From: Ophthalmolycus amberensis
Lineage: Eukaryota; Chordata; Actinopteri; Perciformes; Zoarcidae
Direction of reading: 5' to 3'
Length of the DNA stretch: 64,000 nt
Assembly (NCBI GenBank): GCA_024529925.1
Contig: JAFEUB010001373.1
Coordinates: forward strand, 1,641,001 to 1,705,000
The notes beneath the pieces were generated by a model. It did no database searches. It saw only the letters and a program-made list of their open reading frames with translations, and had not been told where the DNA came from. The translations under genes were made by a program, and so were the position numbers. Position 1 is the first letter of the stretch, and every line of letters begins with the position of its first letter. Shown piece by piece: positions 11,916 to 26,363 of this stretch.

Positions 11916-13330
11916 AAAAAGAAAAATGTACTGAATCAAAATTATATTTAACCCAAAAAAACTTTTCATTCACTTATTTTTATTTTGAATACATTGCTGT
12001 ATTTTTCAATGTTCAAGACCACAACTTGAACTTTCAGGTTCAAATTGTTTTTTTCAAATGATCAAAACTTTTGACCTGGATTTAGCTCCATACTTGTAGC
12101 CTCTGGCCAAACAAACTCCAAGCTTCTACGTGGCAGCAGGACGAGCCTGAACTGCATCACGTTGCAGGCTCATCATCCTCAACAGGAAGCGTATATTGGT
12201 CAGCGTAATGCTCCGGAGCAGACCTTTGCATTCAGGAGCGAATCAGAGGCGTGCGTGGTCTTACAATAGTCATAAAATAAAATGACAATTTGTTCTATTT
12301 CATCACCAATCGATGCTGATGACAGAGGCAGCACAGCTAAACTGTGGACACAACCAACAGCATCCCACTCATCCATCCCCACAGTGACATTTCCCTGTCC
12401 ATCTCACAGGTGCAATCAGCACCAGCCATTATGTATTCGCTACCAGGTAACAAGCGCAACTTGACCAATTACAGACACAATGACAGACCCCCGAGCTCAT
12501 TTTTTCTCTGTGTTTTTGCCAACGCTGTCATGGCGACCTCGACAACGGACGAACGTCAAAGCTGGTTGGCAGGTCACCCAAGCTGGGCAATGTGAGTACA
12601 TAATTACAGCTTGGGAACATTTGCCCTTTGCAAATTGTATGAAATGCATAGTGGCTAATTGGGCCACTCTGGCATTTGTGGAGTTCACCGGGTCATCTTT
12701 TATGTGACGGTCATTATCACTAAAGTGATAAGAGTGATAGGCCCACTCAGCTCCCACTGGTTCCTTTGCTGTATCCATAGAAATAACTGGGACTGGGTCA
12801 AGTTAAGGGAGACATTACAGTCAGTGGTACAGGTCATAGAATACAGCTTTTTGTTTCCAAAGATGATTGTTTTAAGTTACGTAAAATGTCACTATTTTAA
12901 TCGAACAAACCATTTTCTGTTGAGGTTTGGACTAAGGGGAGGACATTTAAAAAAGCATCACAACAGCAAGATAACTTTCAGCTGACAATATTGTTTTGCT
13001 AGTTACGTTGTGTTTTTTTGAAGGTGGCATTCAGAGTCCTCCCGAGTCAGTTCTCCTTTAGAAGGACGCAAGAGCCCAGAGTTCAATTATCTGTGACATA
13101 CTAAGAGATATAGCCCGGCATGTGAAATGACAGAAAGAAAAAAACCAACATAAGAGCTTAACAACTGGATTAAAATAGGTAACCGTGTGTGCTTGATGAG
13201 CATAATTCTTTCTTTCATCTACATAGAGTGCTCATTAACAGCCGAGAGAACCTTGGCTATTCAAAGGGACAACAACAAACCACTCCACCTTCAGGAACTC
13301 TCAGTTCATTTCATCATGCAAGAAAATAAA
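11916..13330. other. non-coding stretch with one weak first-exon-like signal
   Basis: No supported gene. At 12530 an ATG with G at +4 opens a 20-codon frame that runs into a consensus donor (T|GTGAGT) at 12592. The frame is CpG-rich compared with its surroundings. No promoter or matching acceptor is seen, so it is only noted as a candidate. Confidence 0.4.
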
Positions 13331-13356
13331 ACACACACACACACACACACACACAC
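13331..13356. repeat. (AC)13 microsatellite
   Basis: Perfect AC run after an A-rich lead. Confidence 0.97.
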
Positions 13357-13379
13357 TTTACTGTTTTAAATCCCCCTTT

Positions 13380-13620
13380 CTGACAGTGAACTTCTGCTGT
13401 TCCACTGACACCTCCCAGTTCACAGTGAGGCAGGAATGTGCTAAATCCTCCTCAGGTGGGGGAGTCGGCCCGTCAGCCATCGGCAGACTCCTCTCTCATA
13501 TAGACTGATAAATCTCTCCTTCTTGTATCCACACCCCTACATTAAGTAAAGGTAGCGCCATCTGCTCCCTATTAATTCCCCAGCAGGCGACTTATCACCT
13601 CCACCCCTGTGACCCCTTAT
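13380..13620. promoter_or_regulatory. candidate conserved non-coding element
   Basis: Unique pyrimidine-leaning sequence with short motif-like blocks (gataaatc, attaattcc, cttatcacc) and no open frame. Suggested only by texture and by its isolation between microsatellites. Confidence 0.18.
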
Positions 13621-14303
13621 GCCTCCTATACATCCTCCCTGCTCCTCTCCTTCTCGCTCCTCTTCACTTCTCCCCTCTACTCCCTCATTCCTGAACGCTA
13701 TTCATCTCATCCTCTCATCCTCTCCATGTTTCATACACTACAGTTGAAGAGGTTTGTTGACATTTAATTTGACTGTGCCTTAGAATATGGATTTATACAC
13801 ATGAGCACACATGCTATAACCTTTTGCTAACCGCTAAACTCTCCAGCAATCCAACTCCCCCCTCTGTCCTTGTGGCAGGGGGTTCAGTGGACAAGTCTGG
13901 TCCTCGAGGTCAATGGCAAATGAGAAGCAGAGCTTTAGGATTGAGAAGGAGATAGCTGAGGGTTCAGGAGCCTTTCTCTGGCTTTGATTAGCTCCCTTAC
14001 TTGATTAAATGCCCATCGTCGAGGAAATAAATATGAAAATTGGATGAGGAGAGAAGAAGAGAAGAGAGCGGCGTCAAGGCCATTTGTTTTCTCAGCTGGG
14101 GCTGGTTCAAGTGGTCGTCTTTTGGAGCCCACTGGCCCTGGTTCATACACACACACACACACAGAAACACTGCACACACATACACAGTGGGATTAAAATG
14201 TCCTGAGGGAAGACAGAATAAGTCAGAGGGTTGGCTCTCGCAAGTCCAACGCCTCACTCTCTTACTTTCCAGTCCCATCGCTCACTCACTTGTTTATCCC
14301 CTC

Positions 14304-14488
<185 letters not shown>

Positions 14489-14893
14489 CTCCCTCCCCCA
14501 CTGTACTCTCTCCCAGTCTGGTCTGTCAGGGTAACCTGACTCCGGCGGCTTCTGACACGATCCAGACCGCTCGTAGCCCCTGCCCAACACTTTCACCACC
14601 AGAGCCAGACAGTAAAACACTCAGATTACTACCACATGTTTCTCTCTCTCTCTCTCTCTCACATACGCACACACACACACACACACACACTTTCTGTTGT
14701 TGTCAAGCATCCCCTAAGGCCAGCATCTCTTGCTGGGCTCAGGAACACAGACCACACCAAAAGCCCCAGAGTGGGGTAAACTGACCCAACCTGTGTGTGT
14801 GTGTGTGTGTGTGCGCGCGTGCTTGTGTATAAGTGTTTGCAGTTATGGTAGTTGTAGATAAACAGAAACAGCTTCAGACAGGAGAGATGAGAT

Positions 14894-14920
14894 GGGGGGG
14901 GGGGGGGGGGGGGGGGGGGG
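14894..14920. repeat. poly-G run, 27 bp
   Basis: Uninterrupted G27, the longest mononucleotide tract in the window. Its true length is uncertain because homopolymers of this size are error-prone. Confidence 0.95.
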
Positions 14921-15083
14921 TAGAGGAAAAAGAAGAAGAGGCCTTGGTTGGTGGGAGGTTAGGAAAGCAGAGCATCATCGTGAGTTCCCAGGGAAGAAGT
15001 TTCACCGAGCGGTGGCAGCAGACAAGCAGCATCATGGGATATATTGTCAACTGCCATCTAGCTTTTAACTGGTAATGCATAAC
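14921..15083. other. non-coding stretch
   Basis: Unique sequence with no gene features. Confidence 0.5.
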
Positions 15084-15160
15084 CAGCGCCGGACACCAAT
15101 GCATTACTTAGTAACATCTTACAATATTATGATTACTTTTTCAAGTAACGATCAAAATAC
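15084..15160. mobile_element. possible MITE-like relic
   Basis: The string around 'gcgccggacaccaatgcatt', followed by 'acttagtaacatcttac' and 'gattactttttcaagtaac', resembles the AAGTAAC/GTTACTT-rich ends of non-autonomous DNA transposons common in fish. Only one end is visible and no matching inverted end was found, so the family and extent are uncertain. Confidence 0.4.
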
Positions 15161-16899
15161 AATTTGATAAATACCGCAATGCGCCATGTGTCACACACCG
15201 ACGCAGCCCCATGCGTTGTTTTAATGCACGGCTGTGTTCAGTCTGAATAATGCTCATGCTAAAGTACTCGGACAGTTCGGGGCGGGGCTTGTTCGCCATC
15301 ATGTTACGTTTTAATTCAATGAAACTCAGCTCTTAAAAATTGTAAAGAAGCATGCTAGAGTAATAACGCAGACTGTGCATCCCAGTTTCTAGCACATCGA
15401 CCCCGTCAAAGTCAAACAACAAGGGAGTCTGATCTGTAAAGGTAGTTACCTCCACCAACAGTGGGAAAATATGACTGCTAGTAACTCTAAAGATGTTTTA
15501 TTTACATGTTCTTTGTCGGTTGGAGGCCGGATTTCTGTAGCGCCAAGGGGCAAATATTAAGCTAGCTGTCAATTGTCAGTAAACATTTCCAAGCTGGTTT
15601 CAAACCACAACGTCCTGTTTTCTGTTTGTACATCTGATAAATATACAAACGATGTGTCGTGTGGGTGTGGAGCCTTTGGATGTGATCAGTGATGCTTTTA
15701 CAGCAAGATTTTACAGTTTTCCCTCACACATTCTGGATACATAAATAGCATGAGTCAGGCTAAAAGTGTATCGTGGTATTCTGCACAATCTGCAACGTTG
15801 CTTGATCTGCAGAGAGTTATCTTAAGAGAGTTACAGTCCCCTGTTGACTTTGCACCTGCACAATGTTCCCTCCCTCCTTTGTCGGCAAGAGCCGTCGTGG
15901 TCATTCTGCATGCAGGCACATTATCAACTTGCAATTACACTCACACGCTCTGCTCTGCTCGCCCAAATCAACCAGTTGGTGATACAGCAACACTGCACGT
16001 TCTTAAATAAGAGGTCTCCCTATCACAAATAACCTTAATATGAATTTAATGCAAAGTAATGAATCTGTTGGAGTCTCATTCTGGCATACTGGAAAGTTAA
16101 TAAAACAATATTGCCATCGGTAGGGAAGGAGAACCCTGCGGACCAAGCTTTAGATTAGGCCTCTAATGGCTCTGAAGCCGGAGGCTAAATTGAAATGTAA
16201 AACCCAGAGCGAGACCCTAATTCACCCTTATCTGTGTGAGTGACGAGCCTGCCTCCCCCGACTGAGATTGGGGCCATCGAGTTGGATGAACCGCAATTTG
16301 CTTTGTTAGAGGTAGGTGTATATGCATGCACGGCTCCGAATCACAGTATGGAGATATAGAAAGCGTGTTTGGAATGCATTTGGAAGGAATGAATGGGTTT
16401 CAATGTCTCTCTTTCTTCGCACTCCTCAGTGAAGTGAAGCTGCAGTGCAGTGTCCGACAATACAACATAGGACAAAACGTGTTTGTCGGTATGTGCGAAT
16501 ACAAATGACAACTGCTCTCACGAACACCATTTTGTCCCTTCCGCATAATCTGAATGCATCATTATGCATAACAGCAATCAATGATGGAACAGTGTTTACG
16601 CTGTGAAATCCTCGAGCTTTCTTACATGCTGTGAGACTTTGGATTGGTTGCACTGATAAACACAGCCGCCCTCCTCCGATTCCCTCAGTCAACAGGCCAC
16701 TCGTCCACCTGTTCCCATTATGTTACCTCGGTGATATCTCTCTCTCTCTCTCCTCCCACTCCCTCTCTCTCTAATACTCCTTCCTTCCTCCCCTCTCACC
16801 CTAATATCCTCTTTTCCCTTTATCTCTCCTCCTTTTACCACCACCGGTGCCTCCATCGCTGACCGTTCATTACCCTAATCAAATCCAGCAGCTGAACAA
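15161..16899. other. non-coding stretch, one conserved-element-like block
   Basis: No gene seen. 16090-16320 is unique and motif-rich (taggcctctaatgg, ccctaattcaccc, gccatcgagttgg) and could be a conserved non-coding block. A CT-rich pyrimidine tract lies at 16730-16840. Confidence 0.45.
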
Positions 16900-16924
16900 C
16901 CGCTCACTGCCACTCCACGAGCTG

Positions 16925-17030
16925 TTATTTTTTTGAAATCCCCCGACTCATTTGCATATGCGTCCAGTTAATTAGCGCGGGGGCGCAGGTGCGTGGTGAT
17001 AATCATTATTAAACATGACAGTCACCTGTG
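16925..17030. promoter_or_regulatory. enhancer-like block with octamer and homeodomain sites
   Basis: Contains ATTTGCAT (16950-16957), the reverse complement of the POU octamer ATGCAAAT, followed 9 bp later by GTTAATTAGC (16967-16976), a homeodomain-type palindrome core. A GC-rich 'gcgcgggggcgcaggtgcg' and 'ataatcattattaa' come next. Motif clustering is the only evidence. Confidence 0.3.
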
Positions 17031-17536
17031 ACCGCGCTGCCCTCCCCAACCCTCCACACACACTCACACACTCACACACACACACTCACACACCTACACA
17101 CCACCGTCCCTCTGCTTCTCCATCCCTTCTCCACCCGAGCATCATCAACAAGCATACCCAGTGATGATGTCATTTCCTGTTTCTGTTTTAACGGTCATGT
17201 GTATTCAACGCATGCATTCAGTGCTTGATCACATTTGTTAAGTAACGTCTGCATGCAGAGCAGCTTTTGGAGGAACTCGTGTTCAGTATCTTCTGGCAGA
17301 AAGGTGTCAAAAGGAAAAAAAATGAAATAAAAGAAAGTCATTCCCCTCTGATTGATAGAGAGAGAGAGAGAGGAGGTGGGGGGAGGGGGGGGGATGTGTG
17401 TGTTGGCCTGTTGACATCACTGGGAGAGCTGGTTCCCTTACTCCATTAGCCAGGCCAAGATTTTTCTGTTGGCGTGTGCCAGTGTCAGCATGCCTGACAC
17501 TGTTCCGTGCACATTTACATTTCTATTTGTGTCTGC

Positions 17537-17539
<3 letters not shown>
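17031..17539. other. non-coding stretch, CA-rich and GA-rich tracts
   Basis: CA-rich imperfect microsatellite at 17056-17104. Purine tract with GAGAGAGAG and a G-rich block at 17357-17396. No gene seen. Confidence 0.6.

Positions 17540-17614
<75 letters not shown>
17540..17614. repeat. (GT)n microsatellite, about 75 bp
   Basis: About 37 perfect GT units. A long alternating purine-pyrimidine tract with Z-DNA potential. Confidence 0.97.
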
Positions 17615-17616
<2 letters not shown>

Positions 17617-19131
17617 ACGTTGCCTGAACTACAGAGGCGTTTTCCCCTGTGTAATATAATATATGCTTGATGATAGTTTACATTGTGGAAAGTTGATGTG
17701 ATGGGTTCTGACAGTTATAGCACGCACCACTTTGATTCCCACGGGTGGAGCAGACTTTTCAAGTGGATGAATACAGTTTAAAAAGTCGTTTTTCACTTAT
17801 TCTCAGCTATTGTCGTAATGTGTGGTATCCTCATTTGGTGTCGTTACACAATAAATATTCACATTCTCATGCCGTTCCTGTGCTGTATATTGTTACAAAA
17901 TCTAAATCGATGTCCCTGCATTGACTTGAATGCATGGACAACAGCAGCAAACATATTTAAGTGAATTGGTTACTGCGATTTTTTAGAAACACAAGCAAAG
18001 AAACAACATACTCAATCTTATTTCTTATAAAGTTATAGAGTGAAGCTATTAATTCGACATGTCACAGGTCTGCATTGAAGGTCTCTGCGCTGGCACTCAT
18101 CCTCTCAACAGGGCTGTACCACCATCTGCTGTGTGAGTGCTGAAAGTGCAGCACATTGTTGGTGGAAGAGTTGAAGCCAAAAACCTGCAGTTTTTTATTG
18201 TGTGAATGCTGATTCAGCTCTTTCAGTAAACTAGTGCTATATCTATTCTTGTTTTTACTTCTTATATTGTTTTAAAATATTTAACTTTTCATCACATTTT
18301 ATTTTACGATGTCAGTTGATGGGCGACATACTCCACTCTGAAATGTTACTTCTGCATACTTGTACTATACAGACTCCATTTGAACTTTAAACGGGTCACA
18401 AGACTTTGAACCGTTAAAGTCACAAAAACACATGTTCGTGTTATTATATACGGTATACATTTTATACTGTTTTCCAACCTTCTCTTCGTTTGTAATTGGT
18501 GTGTATTGCGCTGCCTAGTGAGTGACGTCACAGCTATGGTTGATATGAGCTTTAAAATCCTTTGAAAAAAATATCAAGAACACAATTTCACTCTTCAAAC
18601 ATGATTTCTGGTCAAAATGTAGAAAATCTTATGCTGGACCCAGACACACTATGACATCAATGGGACATACACATTTGGGAATAACAGCCTCAAAGGGACA
18701 GGAACTCATGTTAACTCCGACCAAATAATTCAGAGGAGTGAACATCCTTAAGGAAAACTTTGATTGCTGCTCCACAGACACAGGTGATTGAGATTAGCAA
18801 ATCAGTGCAGTTTAACACACACACACACACACACACTCAAGACTTATCTCTACTTATTTATACTGTCAGCAGAAAACAACTTGATTCAAACCCTTGTAAT
18901 GGTCCACATATTTCATACATTATTGGTGGCAATAGTACTATAAGTCTTACTATAAGACGCTGCACCTGGAATTTTAACTGAGACCGTAGAATTTCAGCAA
19001 ACAAGCCCTTTTCACAGCAGACATTTTGACGTGTCACATAAAGACAGGAGGAATGGATGAAGTTTCATTCATTAATTATGGTCCGATTCTAATTTGTGTG
19101 TTAAAGTCTTTCCAGTGAGCCAACATGCACA
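17615..19131. other. non-coding stretch
   Basis: AT-leaning unique sequence with a short (AC)10 at 18817-18836. No splice-bounded open frame supported. Confidence 0.55.
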
Positions 19132-20034
<903 letters not shown>

Positions 20035-20679
20035 GATACATGCACAGTATATACAATGAAATAGCAGGGCCTTAATGAAGCAGGTCCATAATCAATGTCA
20101 TTCATTACACCTGGCCTGTGATTCCTGTGGCGGAGGAAATCTCTGCAAAATACAGAGATCATTGTTTCACATTCTTCATTCATGTTGGTCCATCTCTGAT
20201 GCTCCTGTCGTGTTCTGATTTATTTCGCCGTCATCTGTGTGTTTTCTTACCTTACTAATCCAACTGTAAACACTTTTGAGAAAATGATTAATAACGGCAT
20301 TAGTGACGTTCAGTTGTGAAACCAGAAACAAAGTGCAGTGCAGAGGCACTCGTTTCAATGTACAGCATGTTTCTAAGGTTTCTCTGGAAATAGCCGCAGT
20401 GAGATGATTAATATGCATTTATCTAACACTGCATATTTAAAGTAACCTGTGAAAATATATAATCACAATATAATGAGTTGAATTCCTTGCTGCTGTATTT
20501 AAATGCATCAGTACACCTGAGGGATGTACTGATGTTTTCAGAGTTAAGGTTGAGTTTACATAAATACTGCAAGAGTTTAAAAAAATGAAAATACTTTTTG
20601 GCACTTTTTTAAACACATTGTGTGTACGGTACAAACTCCTCTGGCTTGTTTTCTGTAACCTGGTGTGTCGTGTGATTTT
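20035..20679. other. non-coding stretch
   Basis: Unique sequence, no supported gene. Confidence 0.5.
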
Positions 20680-20765
20680 AATTTCAATTCAATTCAATTA
20701 TTTTTGTGGAGCCCAAAATCACAAATCACACATTTGACCCAGAGGGATTTTTAGACAGTTGAAGG
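20680..20765 (+). mobile_element. relic of a short dispersed teleost repeat
   Basis: 'ttcaattcaattcaattat' followed by 'agcccaaaatcacaaatcac' and 'acccagaggg' matches the start of a very common fish repeat (normally continuing 'tttatttgtatagcccaaa'). The copy is truncated and diverged. Confidence 0.65.
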
Positions 20766-22414
20766 TATTTAACACTAAAGTATTCTCTTCTATTTCACAG
20801 CAGTTATTTTCTGTTAAAATGTTACACACATATTGAATATTATCTTTGAAATGTTGTCAAACTGAGACTCGACTGTTGAACGTTAGGAGCTCTAGTGCCA
20901 CCTTCAGGACAAACTTCTCTTTTTTATGGTCGATTCATTTGTTTTTAGAATAGCAATGTTTTTTCTCCATTTTTCATCCTTCCAATATGTTTTGTGTGTA
21001 ATAATCATGAGATCATCAATACCAGCAAGTTACATGTTGTCATGTAACTTGTGAAATATTAAATGAGCAGGTTTTAAGTTAGAAGACCAAGTTACCTTAA
21101 GATCAACATGATACAAAGATACACAGACACAAAAGAAAAGGAAAAGAAATATCAACAAAATAAAGTTCCAATTAGACACAATTTTGACAAATATTGCATA
21201 AATTCACTGACATATTATTAAATGACGTCATTACATGCTCTGCTACATTCTCTTTGAATCTATTCTGGCAGACCAACTCTGTTCTGTTCCATTCATATCT
21301 ATAACATAAAACTAATGGCTGCATGTAACACTGATTACTGATCTTTGATATTTAGATCACCGACGGCCCAACGGCCAAAATAATAATCACATAATGACAC
21401 ATCCTCATGCAGGGCAAAGTCAGCTATGCAGAAACATTGTTTTTCATGGAGTGGACACGTTTGAGATTTTGGGCTATTTTGCTTCCATAACATCTCGTCT
21501 TCTTTCAGACTAGGGAACTTCTAAACAAATTTTTATTAGAGGGACCTTCGCGAAAAAATAAAAAGGTAAAAATATGGGAGAGACAGGTCAAAGTTCAAAA
21601 TTCTTCTTATCAATGGATAATCTTTCAACCATCAAAAAAGGTATTGAAAATATATAACCTGTTAGCTGAGGTATGGCTTAATGCAAAGGGGCACCCTGTT
21701 TATCTGGTCCATTGCATTATCTCTATACGTGTGATTTCTATGGGTGTAGAAATGACAGCTGCGCTTGCTGTTCTGCATCCACTAGATGGCAGCATGTCTA
21801 TTTCGCACCGCTGTGTGAGAGACGCCCTGTGGGGAAACACTGATCCCCTCTGAACAGCCTCAGAAAGCTGATCCTCTCAGCAGATGTCTCTCATGAGTGG
21901 AAGCACAGTTCACCTCCAGCCAAACCTCAAATTCCACTCACAGAGTGACAACCTCTGCCCCTACATGCTTGACTCTCACAGTATTTTTATCAAGTGATAT
22001 ATTAACAAACAAACAAAATTCCTGCCTAAGACAACAGCAGTGCGCCTGCAGGCTTGTGCAGATCGTGCAAGCTTGTGTTGTATAGAAGGGCATCCATAGT
22101 ATGTGAGCAGTATAGTGGGTGCAGTGTATGTGCAGGTATTGTTTGTACACATACATGCATATATGTACCCATGATGGATGCATGAGTGCATTGAAATGTG
22201 ATAGTATGCATGTCTTATTGAGAATAAAGGATTGAACAATAGAGAAAGAAGTGGGAGCCATGAGTGTGTGACAGTTGGGAAGGACATCTTGAAGAGAGAC
22301 AAATGACAAAGGAGCTCTTGAGGGACGGACAGAAGGTTTAGGACCTTGTTAATTATTGAAGCAACATTTGCTGATGTGCTTCAGTCAGCAATGTGTCACT
22401 TTATGTCCCTGCCC

Positions 22415-22417
<3 letters not shown>
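20766..22417. other. non-coding stretch with one perfect hairpin
   Basis: Unique AT-leaning sequence. The only structured feature noticed is the 26-bp inverted repeat at 21026-21051. Open frames here are short and lack splice support. Confidence 0.5.
21026..21051. repeat. perfect inverted repeat, 11-bp arms, 4-nt loop
   Basis: CAAGTTACATG - TTGT - CATGTAACTTG. All 11 arm positions pair. Transcribed on either strand it would form a compact hairpin. The stem is too short for a typical pre-miRNA (about 22 bp or more needed). Confidence 0.9.

Positions 22418-22446
<29 letters not shown>
22418..22446. repeat. (CA)n microsatellite
   Basis: About 14 perfect CA units. Confidence 0.96.
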
Positions 22447-23420
22447 CAACTAAATAGTCAAAATAGATTGTTTGGTCCAGAGTGCGTCTTGTTCCGTACA
22501 CAACGCTGAACTAAACGGGTTAAAGAATTAGTGATGCTACTATATGAATGATGCTATTGTTTAAAGGGTCAATCGGAAGCCGATGACAAACAATAGATGT
22601 TGTGTAAAAACTATTGATTGTGTCCTTTGGCAGCTGTGTTTTGACTGATTCTGTTACAAAAGGACAGCACAAGCAGATAGATTTCAACGGAGAGAGTGAA
22701 ATGGAAATTGGACAAGACATGTAGCCCGATACCTTTCTCTTATTCTGCTCTTTGTCAAATTCTACCTTTTCATTGTTTGTAAAGGTGATCATTTAGAAAA
22801 ACACACTTTTTGAATGTGTAAAATGAATGTGTTGTTGTTCTTATATTCTTTGCAGGAACATCTTTCAGTGTCTGTTTTTATTGTATTTGGTCGATCTATG
22901 CTCAGCGGTGCAGCTTGTTCTTTGATCTTTTCTTAGCACCGAGGCAGCTTTTATTCAGGTGGAAAGCGGAGGTTCGACCTGACTGGACGGGGCACGGTGG
23001 GGAGGAGCAGGATGGGGGGGGGGGGGGGCATCTTGCCTGTTGAGGATTCTTGGAGGAAGTAGGTCAAAGGTAGCTCAGCTTCTCCCTTCGCTGTAAGACA
23101 TTCCATCCAGTCGGCATTATCAAGAGTTATGATCCCTGTTTGTGTGATATGGTGGGGAGGAGGTCAGTTCATCATCCTTGGGATTTGATTGGATACCCGA
23201 GATGTATACATTCATCCTCAGACGGGCTGTGCAGTCGTAGGGCCTTCTCTTGGATCGGATCACACGTTGTCCAGCAGTGTCCTCCATCCATCACTTTTCT
23301 AAAGGTAGACTCTGGGTCTCCACCAGCTGAAGCTAATTTCCATGTTGACGGAAGCCAGTGTGCTGTAATTCAAAAAGACTTTCACATAATGTATCCCGAC
23401 ATTTGGACTGTATTTGTGTA
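22447..23420. other. non-coding stretch with a G15 run
   Basis: Mostly unique DNA. G15 lies at 23014-23028. No supported exon. Confidence 0.5.
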
Positions 23421-23443
23421 GGTGGGTGTGTGTGTGTGTTGTT

Positions 23444-23499
<56 letters not shown>
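23421..23499. repeat. (GT)n microsatellite, interrupted
   Basis: GT units from 23427, interrupted by 'ttgtttgttt' at about 23439-23449, then perfect to 23499. Thr-His and Cys-Val open frames here are artefacts. Confidence 0.96.
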
Positions 23500-23500
<1 letters not shown>

Positions 23501-26243
23501 AGACAGAGGGAGCAAAGGGGCACTTTCTCATGCGTCTCTCATTGCTGAGCACTGGAGGAAGGTTTACTCCTGAACTTATTACTGTAATCATGAAAGCAGG
23601 CTGTTTCATGTTCTAGGTGCTACTTATTGCAATGAGTGAGTGTTTCCAAGGCCAGATTGTGGACCCGTTAAATACAAAGAGGGCTGCATGAGTCTCCTCT
23701 CTGTATCATTATCGTACTCGCTGTCTTTCTCTGTGAAACCTGCATGTGCAATGCTCAGGAAAACTGAGAACTTTGAATTATAAATCAGTTGTACTGATCA
23801 GGTAGAGAATGCATCGCCCCAAGCCCCCGTTCGTTTCCAGTTCGTATCTGCAGAGCTTAGAGATGCACATTCATTTCAATTATAAACTGGCACGTATCCT
23901 GCTGGGTTTTGCTAAAGTCTAAATGTTATTTTGCACATTTTCTTCCTTTGGTAAAAAAGCACGAGAGGCAGAGCTGCAGTGGCGTTAACAGCAGAGGGAG
24001 TCGACAGATACAAACACATTGACTTTCAGTGTGAAACTGATGGAGACAAAAGCAGACTCCTCGTCTCCCGAGCTGACCTTGGTGGCAGCCGAGCTACGAC
24101 TCGAGGGCGGGAACCCAAATAACCCGGCCATGGAAATCAAAATCAATGCAGGAAGCAGATCTGTTGCCAGAAGGTAGTCCTCCAAGGACACATCACACGG
24201 CTTTCCACCCGGTCACACAAATGTAGACTAACAGCAGACATGGAAAGAGAAACGCCCGTAACAACATTCACTGCGCCTCACATCAGCACTTAGCATCGTG
24301 AATCCATTTCCTGCTCATGTTTGGATAAAAATAAGCCAGCGGGACGCATCAATTTTCTGTTTGTTGTGTCGTGGTATAATACAGGCGTAGTGGTCAAATA
24401 TGAACTCTTACGTCAGTTTTTAGAGCTAACACTTAAAGCACGATTTGTTTCCTGGCATTCCTGTATATTCTTCAGTTTGAAAGTCAGAAGTAAAGTGTAT
24501 ATTTGGAGGTACTTAAGTTACTGATGTGCAGATACAGCCATCGATGGTTATATTCTCAATATTCTATCGTTGAATCTCTGTCAGACACCTGATAATTTAT
24601 GCTCTAATACATATTGCCCCGAATCAATTTCAGAATGGAAAGAGAAAAATACTTTTTGCTAACAATGCAATGTGTTGCATTTTACAAACGTGAAAATTCT
24701 GTTTATTGCTGAGTGATGTGATGCAACAGCTGTCAGCGATGACGCAAAAAGATGATTATATCTAAAATCTTGATTTGCTGCTGACTATAGAGTAAACTAT
24801 TGAATGTTTATTATATTGGGAGTGAATGAGTCACTGTGGACAGAAGTTAGGCCTTCTTCACAGCACACAGCACAGCTGTAAGTAATGAGATGAATGATTC
24901 CATGTAGCTGCTTCAGTCTCATGCTGGCTCAGCGTCACACTGCTATGACTCACGAGCCGTCGTTAGTGTCATCGGTAACACCTGAGCTTTCCCCACAGCG
25001 TCTGCTGTGATTAAGGCCTGTTTGATTCAGCTGAGCCGTGCAGTCCCATTCTTAAATACACAAACCTCACTGGTCAAATGAACTGCTTCCTTGTTTCCGA
25101 CACCAATCAACAGACTGTTCATTGTGATACAGGTATCTGATAATTCATGTATAGTGTGCTGCAGAGGAGACAACTGTGTGACTGAGTATATTCAGGTGTA
25201 TCCAGACAATGAATGGCAGAACATATAGACATATCCATCATTCCTCCAAAATTCCCTATTTAGCGTGATGACAACCTCATAACATATGTCAACAGACATT
25301 CTGAGCTTCATTCGAAATACCTCGTGGCATAACATCTGGTATAGATAACACGAAGGCAGAATGACTCCGTCAGATTTCTCCATCGGCTTAGATTGTATCA
25401 CAGTTTTCTTGATTTGCCATTTAGTTGTATCTCTGGAGGACTTTTATTGATGCTGGAACAGAAGACTTTCATTTGGTTGAATTGTCAGCAGTTAGATCTT
25501 ACAGTAATGAACCAAATAAACCGAGCAGTTTAACAAAAGCACGTTCTGCTTTAATATCCTGCTTTGCTGAACCCGTCGTTTCTACTTTTTGGAGCAATAA
25601 ACTCAGCGGCACACTTGTTCAGCCTCTCAGAGGAAACCTGTGGAAGACATAATGAGAGACAAGCATCTCTAACTTAATGTTTCAGTAATTACTTAAGGTC
25701 GGGAAAGTAATTAGTTGGGGCCGGGTTAAAGTAAAGTCAGGAAACAGAACAGTTAAGGTTAAAATGGGATAAAGGAGATTAAGAATGTGTTGGGACTGAA
25801 GATTCAAGTAGATTTGAGCAAAACTGTAAATTTGTAAAGCTGTTTGTCGATGTATTTATAATGCACCTAGAGCATGTGCCAGCTTGCTGAATGGACATTT
25901 TGGCGAGAGAGTGGACAAGGAAGAGACCAAATCTGACTCGTATTTATATCATCTCTTAAAATAAGCAGATTCCAGTTTAATTGTTGCAATTTAGTTGCTT
26001 GGTTTGTCAGATGTTCCACATGTAAGGTCGGAGTGAGAGAGCGTTACACAGTTATTGAGCTCATGCACCGGGGAGGTCACGGCTTTCAGGGCAGAAATAG
26101 AAAAAGACATTTCTCTGCAGATTCTCTGTCTCTTTGTTAAACAGCACAGGACCGTTAGTATTTCTTCTTCTTTCCTTTGTGTGTATCTAACTCCGGTACT
26201 ATATAGACTGTAAGTTTCCAATTCACACCATGAGTCATCATCA
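23500..26243. other. non-coding stretch
   Basis: About 2.7 kb of unique DNA with no microsatellite and no exon I can support. It may include regulatory sequence, but nothing stands out. A minus-strand open frame of about 140 codons at 25991-26413 overlaps the exon candidate below and has no splice signals I can identify. Confidence 0.5.
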
Positions 26244-26363
26244 GTGATGATCTTAACTCTAACAAATGGAACAGTACGTGTAAATGTTAAAGCCAGCCCA
26301 ACATGTTTTAAGCTATATGCAACCCCACTGACGACACACACAGTGTTATTTCTGGCTGGTGAG

